Source: Ancylostoma caninum
Lineage: Eukaryota; Nematoda; Chromadorea; Rhabditida; Ancylostomatidae
NCBI GenBank assembly: GCA_037903475.1
Contig: JBAJFG010000107.1
Span: forward strand, 434,001 to 498,000
DNA length: 64,000 bases
Direction of reading: 5' to 3'
Numbering within the stretch: the stretch's first letter is position 1; every line of letters begins with the position of its first letter. Under the pieces are notes generated by a model. The model had not been told where the DNA came from, did not search any database, and worked only from the letters and a program-made list of their open reading frames with translations. The translations under genes were made by a program, and so were the position numbers. This document shows, piece by piece, positions 57,598 to 64,000 of the stretch.

Positions 57598-58798
57598 GGG
57601 CGGCTTGGACGTCGCTGTGCTGCTGTTTGCACAGTCAAAAATACCCCCTGACCATAGGACCGTCGAGCATGCGATCGGGGATCGGAAATTATGGAGTTGA
57701 GGGGACAAATGCTGATGCAGCAACTTGGTCTACATGGCATCTATGGAGCTCCACATGTGATGAACGTATTTTATGACATGGTGGGAAAAGTTTCAAAAAA
57801 TATCCATGGAAAAGCTAGAATATGAGGTGCGGTAGAGATTATTGCAATAAAAAATTGGCCAGTATAAGCAGAAAAAAACCACTGGTGGCTGATATTACAG
57901 AAGAGTTCAGAGTGTTGGTGTGCGGTGGCTTAGCAGATTATCAAGTTGCTGAACACGCATTAATCACAATTTGATGGGCTTCCATGAAATCCTCGAAGGA
58001 GGAAGCGGGACACTGAATCGGCTCTGAGTGAAGATTTTGAAAAGGCACTGCTAGAGAACTGCTTTCGTGAGGCATGACAACTCGTACCAAGGGCCCGGGT
58101 TGAAACTTAGAAACGAAGTTGTTTTTCTGATATCTCGAAGAAGGCGGGGCGACAGCACTTCCGTCTCAGAGTTGTTGGTTTCGTTCAGAGAATTGAAAAC
58201 GCTCAAAAGCTCACAAAAGAAGATTGTATTGGGTGATGCCTTCGGCAATCACTTGAGTAGCTCACGAACTTCTCACAGATCAGTCACTAACATTCATTCA
58301 TTGCAGCAATTCATATCTATACGGTCATTTATTCAGATCAATATAGAACGCATTATTTATTCCCTCACTTATTTGCTAATTTATTTAATTATTCACTTAC
58401 CTATTGGTTTGTTTGCTTGAAAGCAATGATTTATTCAGACGAATAACAGCCAAAATCGAAGCTATTGTAATGCAGGTAGTCTCTTACTATATTTCACTAC
58501 ATCACTGTTCTAAATTCTCTGTTAAAGTTCTCCCTTTTCTGTCACGTTTTTCCAGGAAAACACAAAATTGTACAGACCTTCTTGATTTCAAAACTTCTAA
58601 AAGTTTGGAGTGATTCTACGTTGAATGAAACCAAGCGTAGAACTTTCTCGCAACCATTCTTAGCGGAGGTATTTTAGCCTATCTATTTTTTCTGACGACA
58701 GCACATTATCCTATGCTTATACGTACTTTCAAGGGCTGCATGGAAGGCACGTGATAGAAAAAATCGCAGGGAGGCGGCCACGCCACAGTTTTTTGTGC

Positions 58799-59116
58799 TC
58801 TTTTTTGAACACCTCATCGCACGCTCTCTTCGTTTTAAACACTCCGACTGTGAGCGCTGAAGAAGCAGCGTGGGGTGAGGTAGTTTCTGGTGAGAAGACC
58901 GAGTTTTGGGGATGTTTGACAACCACGGAAATTTTTATTCGTCAAGGTTCAAATAATTGGTCACTGCAAGGCCCAGGCTCTGTAGCTCGATATTTTAACC
59001 CTGAAAAATTCTTTGGAAAGAAGACAGACCTTCAGCACATCCTTCAAGTTTTGCTCCAAATTCGTGAAGAAAAATGTTTTCTGCATGCCTGTGAACAGAA
59101 AATTCCCATTAAATAA
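58799..59116 (+). CDS. ORF with coding-like composition, likely decayed
   Basis: Open plus-strand frame ending KIPIK then TAA, containing EEAAWGEVVSGEKTE, FIRQGSNNWSLQGPGS and NPEKFFGKKTDLQHI. It reads like protein but has no clear start or splice sites. It could be an old transposase fragment or terminal exon; not recognised. Confidence 0.2.
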   Translation, partial: SFLNTSSHALFVLNTPTVSAEEAAWGEVVSGEKTEFWGCLTTTEIFIRQGSNNWSLQGPGSVARYFNPEKFFGKKTDLQHILQVLLQIREEKCFLHACEQKIPIK

Positions 59117-60660
59117 GCAGATTACAATCTGCGACTACAATTACAATTACTCCATCCTTTTTATTATAGCAAATTAACTCCCAATGATTGATTATAGCTC
59201 ATTTTTCATCAGCCATTTCGATATTTTTGCACCAACGCAAAAAAAAAAACTGTATGCTGGACCCAGATGCACCACTGAAGTTACATGTGGTAAACGTGTT
59301 AATGTACCCAAATTTACCCCTTACCTTGCTCAACCATATTCACCGTGGTGTTGTCCATACCCAATTGCCAGCGCCGAATGCAGAGGCTGCAAGCCAGGGA
59401 AGGGGAAGGGCGTCGGAAAAAAGTAGCAACTCCGCCACTCCAGGGACCGGGATGGAATAATTAAGATGCTAGAAAATAGATTCAAGAGCTTATAATAATA
59501 AAATAAATACTCAAAATATTAATATAACAACAATTAAAAATAAGCTGTTGCAAAATTTTCATTAGTAATTTTGAAAATACGGCCACCCGTTCTTGGAGGG
59601 TCCCCCCTGAAAACCCAGAACAGTTAACTTTCAGTGTGTACCAATTAAATACTAATAGATGAGATAGCTCATAATAAATTCAAGCAAAATGACGAATCTC
59701 TCAAGATGCAATCCAAAAAGAAATGTCCGGTGAGCAAAGCAACTCATCCTTATATCATTCCAAGAAGTTTTCGGAAATAGACGAACGAGGCTACTAAATA
59801 GAAATGCCGGTCTGAATAGCGAGATTCTGATAACCCAATATGTCTCTTATCCTATTCAGCGAAGAAATAGTCATTGCTATGCGCAGCTTATCGTCCTTAC
59901 GCAACACAGTGCAATGCAGCGCAAGTGGATGAGTCAGCGCACCCCTAGACTGGAAGTGAGTCAAGATCCAGAAACCTGTGTTTTTTGACGCTGACGTCAG
60001 GGAGCATTCCAGAGGTAGCGGGAGGGCGGTGAAAGTGTTATAGATCGGTAAATTAGGAAAACTAGGTAAACATCAAACTGTTTTGTAAGGAGCAGATTTG
60101 GCAGAACCCCAGAAAATTTCATGTGAGGTAAATTTCTGTCGAATTTTTATGTGCTGGCCAGTGCTACAGAGAACGGTGAAGAAGTTATGAAAAAAAGTCA
60201 CAGCAATGGTTCATCACTGGGTAGCTGGAAGGGTGCCAGCAGTCTCTGCACTTAAACACCACTCGTGGGAGTGACTTCCCCGAAACACATCCCCTTTTTC
60301 GCCTTGGATTTTCATTCCCAGATGCTGAGCTTGGATCATAGGAAGGGAATACATTCACACTACAAGAAAGGGTGCAAATAAACAAACAGAAAAAAAACGG
60401 CTGAGCAAGCCATTTGGCAACTTTTCCTGACTAAAATGCCAATAGATTCCTTAGTTCTCCAGATTTTTTTTGTCAAACTCATTTCTACATCAGCTTGCAG
60501 GTTCACATACATCCCCTGGAATCAGAATCACGAGTGTTTCTGACAAATAAATGTAAACAAATAAATAATTGAGCAGGTAAATAAATATCTAATCCGATCA
60601 CCATTTACTCATTGCAGTCCTAGTGTTTTAGGAGATGAACAAGTTTACGCGGTAGGTACC
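59117..60660. other. Non-coding stretch
   Basis: A minus-strand frame at 60185-60385 ends with FKCRDCWHPSSYPVMNHCC, faintly like a small Cys cluster. No splice support. Confidence 0.35.
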
Positions 60661-60765
60661 GTGGACGGACAAACGGACGGACGGACGGACGGACGGACGG
60701 ACAGACGGACGGGTGGGCAGGCGGGCGGCTGTCGAGCGGATGGACGGACGGACGGACGGACGGAC

Positions 60766-60831
<66 letters not shown>

Positions 60832-60907
60832 CACACACACACACACAACACACACTCAACACACACTCAACACACACACTCAACACACACACTCAACACA
60901 CACACTC

Positions 60908-60954
<47 letters not shown>
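60661..60954. repeat. Compound microsatellite (GGAC)n-(CA)n
   Basis: GGAC/GACG units at 60663-60710 and 60741-60768 run into a pure CA tract, then a mixed block of ACACACTCA-type units, then CA again. All ORFs here are repeat artefacts. Confidence 0.95.
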
Positions 60955-60955
<1 letters not shown>

Positions 60956-63102
60956 ATACGCATGCACACGCCTACACAGGCGTACACAGGCATACACACA
61001 CTCATGCACATGTATACACATACCTACACATGCATAGAGAAAGAGAGAGAGAGAATCAATGGTAATAATGCAGGCAGATAAAAATCGAATAAGAAATTTT
61101 CCTTACGTACGAGTTTATTTATTTGAATTGACATTACCCGTCCAAAAGAGAAGTGAAACGTAATTTTTAATACAATAGATCCCCTCGCTTCTGCTTCAAT
61201 AGTTCTTTATTCGCTTAAAAGCCTAGGGGCTCCTAAAATAAGCAAAGGGCGTCTCGTTACCAATAAATTGCCAGGAGAAACTCGCCTCTCAACTAGATTT
61301 CACCCGGAAACCAACCAGAGACCAATGGAAATGATCGTGTCATGATTGGAGAGGACGACACCATCAGTAAGGAAGCATCCATGAAATCCAAACAAAGCAA
61401 AAGGGGAAAATTAAGTAGTGGAGTGAGTGATGCAATGAGGTGATACACGTGAGACGTGATCTACAAGAAGACCACCGCCCCCAAGTGCCCTTGTTCGTGC
61501 TGTCGTCGTTGGAACACTTAACACATGAGCTTGTTCCTAAGAGGTTCCGCAAGCTTTTTTCACGTACAACCGTGAAAGTTCACTGTTGTGACGAGAATTA
61601 GTACTCGAAGCTTCAACAATCATGTTTTGTCAGCTCCAGCCATTCGACCGAGGTGCCCATGCATTTCCTGCATACCAAAAAAATGTCTAATCGATCCTTG
61701 TTTTGGCTAATTTACGCACAATGAATGTTGCGTTCGTGATTGAGGGACAGCACAATTGGTGTAGCTGAAAGAATCAGTGAAGGCGAATTTTCACGGTGGA
61801 ATTGTTGCAAAGATCACCCCGTCGATTATGAAAAAAAAAACCAAATAACTCTATTTTTGCACATGCCAGACACAAGTCTAGCCGCTATTTCCGGAGTCAG
61901 ATGGCAGCTGTTATCGCTTGGAATTTTCATAATACGAAGGGTGGAGCTTTTAGTAATTTCAAAATAGGCAGCTTGATGATGGAAAAGAGTGGTGCAATTT
62001 CTACAGTTCATGTGACTATAATACGAAACGAAGAACAGGGGGACTCTAGAGCTTTGATTTCTCTGACTGAAAGCCTGTGATAATCCTGCAAGCAGGCATA
62101 GTGGCGGCCACATATTTGGCACGTTGCCAATATTGGGCGATCAACTGATGAAAATGTAAAGTCCATATTTCAAGTTTGCAATGCCATATCAGGATAGTAC
62201 TAGAGAATGTGATAAGACATAGTGTTCTTCTCCTGACTTCTACTCTACTCCTCAAGAAAATGTTTCTCAATGAAATTACACTCATTCCATTCGTTAGGAG
62301 CTCAAAGTGCAATCATTTTAAAAATATTTCCGTTTCTTCCATACTCCATTTTATCGAGTAGGGAGAAAATGTGATTTTATTCCCGATATTAGTGCGCATT
62401 CTGCTATACTAGTAGTATTGATGCGTAGCTATACAGTTCAGGGAAGAACAAGATTGTCAAAAGCAGAGAGCATTCCCTACAGCTGCCGATTTTTTTCTCG
62501 ATTTGTTCTACTAACAGGCATTCAGATACGTAATCACAAGATTCAGACGCCTTCGGTATTATTGAGATTCAATAAACTATTCAAGAAACTAGGCATGTGA
62601 ACTGCTTAGAATTTCAGAACTTGCCCAGTCTATTTGCAAATGGAAATTATGCAAGATGATAGTGTTATTTCGCTCCCTAAAGACAGTACCAAACAAGGTG
62701 AATTCATCCGTCAACTTGATGCTTTGTCTTGTCTGGCCAGGATGAATTGAATGAACGTGTGTTCTGGAGGTCTTTGGTGGTTTTGGGTGGAACAACACAT
62801 AGTAAATATGTATGTACGTATGGCACAGAAGAAATATCTGCATGTTAAATAAAAATGAAGATGTCCACGTTTTATGATCAGAGAACATGGAATTCACTTC
62901 AATTAGCCTCCCATCTCCTGAGTCGATGATTCTTGGAAACTGCGATGAAGCTTATGCAGAATGGATTATTATGCAAGAGTACTTTGACAAGGACAATATT
63001 GATCTTCAAGCGTTAGCAAGTTCAAGCATTATGACTAGCAGCACATAATCAGCAGTAGGATATACAGCTTCTCTACGACCACTACTATCAATACGAATTA
63101 GG
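60955..63102. other. Non-coding stretch right of the microsatellite
   Basis: CA-rich and GA-rich remnants to 61055, then unremarkable AT-rich DNA. A minus-strand frame near 61830-61960 is open but unsupported. Confidence 0.35.
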
Positions 63103-63150
63103 ACTAGGTTATCAGTACATGTAAGTACTAGGTTATCAGTACATATAAGG
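63103..63150. repeat. 24-bp tandem repeat, two units
   Basis: ACTAGGTTATCAGTACAT followed by GTAAGT, then the same 18 bases followed by ATAAGG. Confidence 0.85.
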
Positions 63151-63469
63151 GTAGAACACGATACGGAGGTTGGGTCATTTTTCCATTTGTTTTGCATCTT
63201 TCAACAAATTACGATTTATTTATTGAAAAGTAATAGTAATTTAAGGAAGAGTAATGACATAAGGAAAAATACCTGTGATTTTAGAGTCATGTACGTTAGG
63301 TGCCAATAATATCTTTGTACAAACACAATATCGAGTTTTGATCACTGAGTACTGAAGACGGTTGCAAATGATTATATGCAGCCCAATGTGGAGCCTCTTG
63401 CATTTGTTTAATTCTCTTGATTGACTTCCGCGTTAAAACTCGCCCTTCCGTTCTTTAGCACTAATACTT

Positions 63470-63697
63470 TTACATAAGTAGATGCTTGGTACATAGTTCT
63501 GCATTATGGAGTAAGTGTGCATTGGCAACAGTTTTCACGAGCCGTGGGCACGGAGGGCCATGCTTCCGGATTTGAAAGATATCAGTCGGACTGCAGTCAA
63601 TGCAAATGGCGTCAGAGGCATTGATGATCTTGTCGACGTTCCGAGGTTCGCAGTCCTTCCGTAGAGTCTTTATCCAGCTCAAGATCGTGCTCCAAGA
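63470..63697 (-). CDS. Terminal Cys-rich exon of a minus-strand gene running off the right edge
   Basis: Acceptor TTGACTTCCAG starts 75 codons and a TAA in phase 0: SWSTILSWIKTLRKDCEPRN, then VDKIINASDAICIDCSPTDI, then FQIRKHGPPCPRLVK, ending CTKHLLM. It has five cysteines and is well mixed, so it looks truly coding. The rest of the gene must lie to the right, in the last 300 bases or beyond. Not recognised. Confidence 0.6.
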   Translation of the reverse strand, partial: SWSTILSWIKTLRKDCEPRNVDKIINASDAICIDCSPTDIFQIRKHGPPCPRLVKTVANAHLLHNAELCTKHLLM

Positions 63698-64000
63698 CTG
63701 GAAGTCAACTCTAAACACTTTGAAGAATCTTTTCCGGACCTTCCAAGGGCATCACAGCTGCAGAACTCAATGTTTTATAAGCATAAGAGCCTCAAGATTC
63801 ATTTTTGTTTCACTCGACTGCAAGAAACGTTCCAAAAATGAGAGAAGCAACAAAACCACAAAGGAGAAGAAGCTTTTGCCAAAATTCAGCATCTTTTCCA
63901 AGATATCTCAGACATTAGTTAAACATCTCTCCAGGGCCGGTTTTTTCCGCGACGGAAACACTTTTTTCGGACACCCAACGTGTTGAATATGGACGGCAAT

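Noticed and set aside
58876..58900. TGAGGTAGTTT resembling a let-7 family seed
   Set aside because: No complementary arm nearby and no hairpin; chance match.
60620..61081. Several ORFs of His/Thr or Cys/Val repeats
   Set aside because: Pure translation of the CA/GT and GGAC microsatellite.
1..64000. CRISPR arrays, operons with Shine-Dalgarno sites, bacterial terminators
   Set aside because: The sequence is eukaryotic; no spaced identical repeats of CRISPR type are present.

Overview
The window reads as nuclear DNA of a parasitic nematode, most likely a hookworm-like strongylid (Necator or Ancylostoma type). This rests on three things: short, widely spaced exons with a few very short introns (one of 51 bp); AT-rich spacers full of TTTA-type simple repeats; and an intact RTE-family retrotransposon of the kind I associate with hookworm genomes. 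The species is an inference. There are no prokaryotic features, and I found no tRNA or rRNA gene by eye.

Layout. The left 25 kb has no long coding ORF. It holds a series of short CpG/GC-rich islands (about 0.5-1.5, 2.9-3.4, 4.6-4.9, 6.2-6.7, 10.7, 14.5-15.1, 22.0-22.2 and 24.1-24.6 kb) in AT-rich DNA. Several contain an ATG followed within 30-120 bases by a good splice donor on the + strand, so they look like promoters with first exons. Between them lie small inverted-repeat elements, including two copies of a CAGTG-ended element. A C-terminal exon of an unidentified minus-strand gene lies at 12.7 kb.

From about 28 to 38.6 kb (possibly starting at 45-52 kb) a minus-strand gene can be rebuilt from seven exons whose splice phases all agree. 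The protein ends in a basic, NLS-like exon and was not recognised. Its introns hold a mariner transposase relic and a complete 915-bp element inserted a few bases inside a 5' splice site. A plus-strand gene (two phase-compatible exons, 39.9 and 40.7 kb) starts just after a GC-rich island and may be nested in an intron of the minus gene.

From 53.3 to 56.8 kb is a complete minus-strand RTE retrotransposon: one uninterrupted endonuclease-plus-reverse-transcriptase ORF, a 13-bp target-site duplication and an 8-base 3' tail. The right end holds a coiled-coil-like ORF (57.3 kb), a 0.3-kb compound microsatellite (60.7 kb) and the last exon of another minus-strand gene (63.5 kb).

Exon calls were made by eye from reading frame, splice consensus and phase. 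They are hypotheses except for the retrotransposon, which is certain as to family. Most of the window is intron or spacer.
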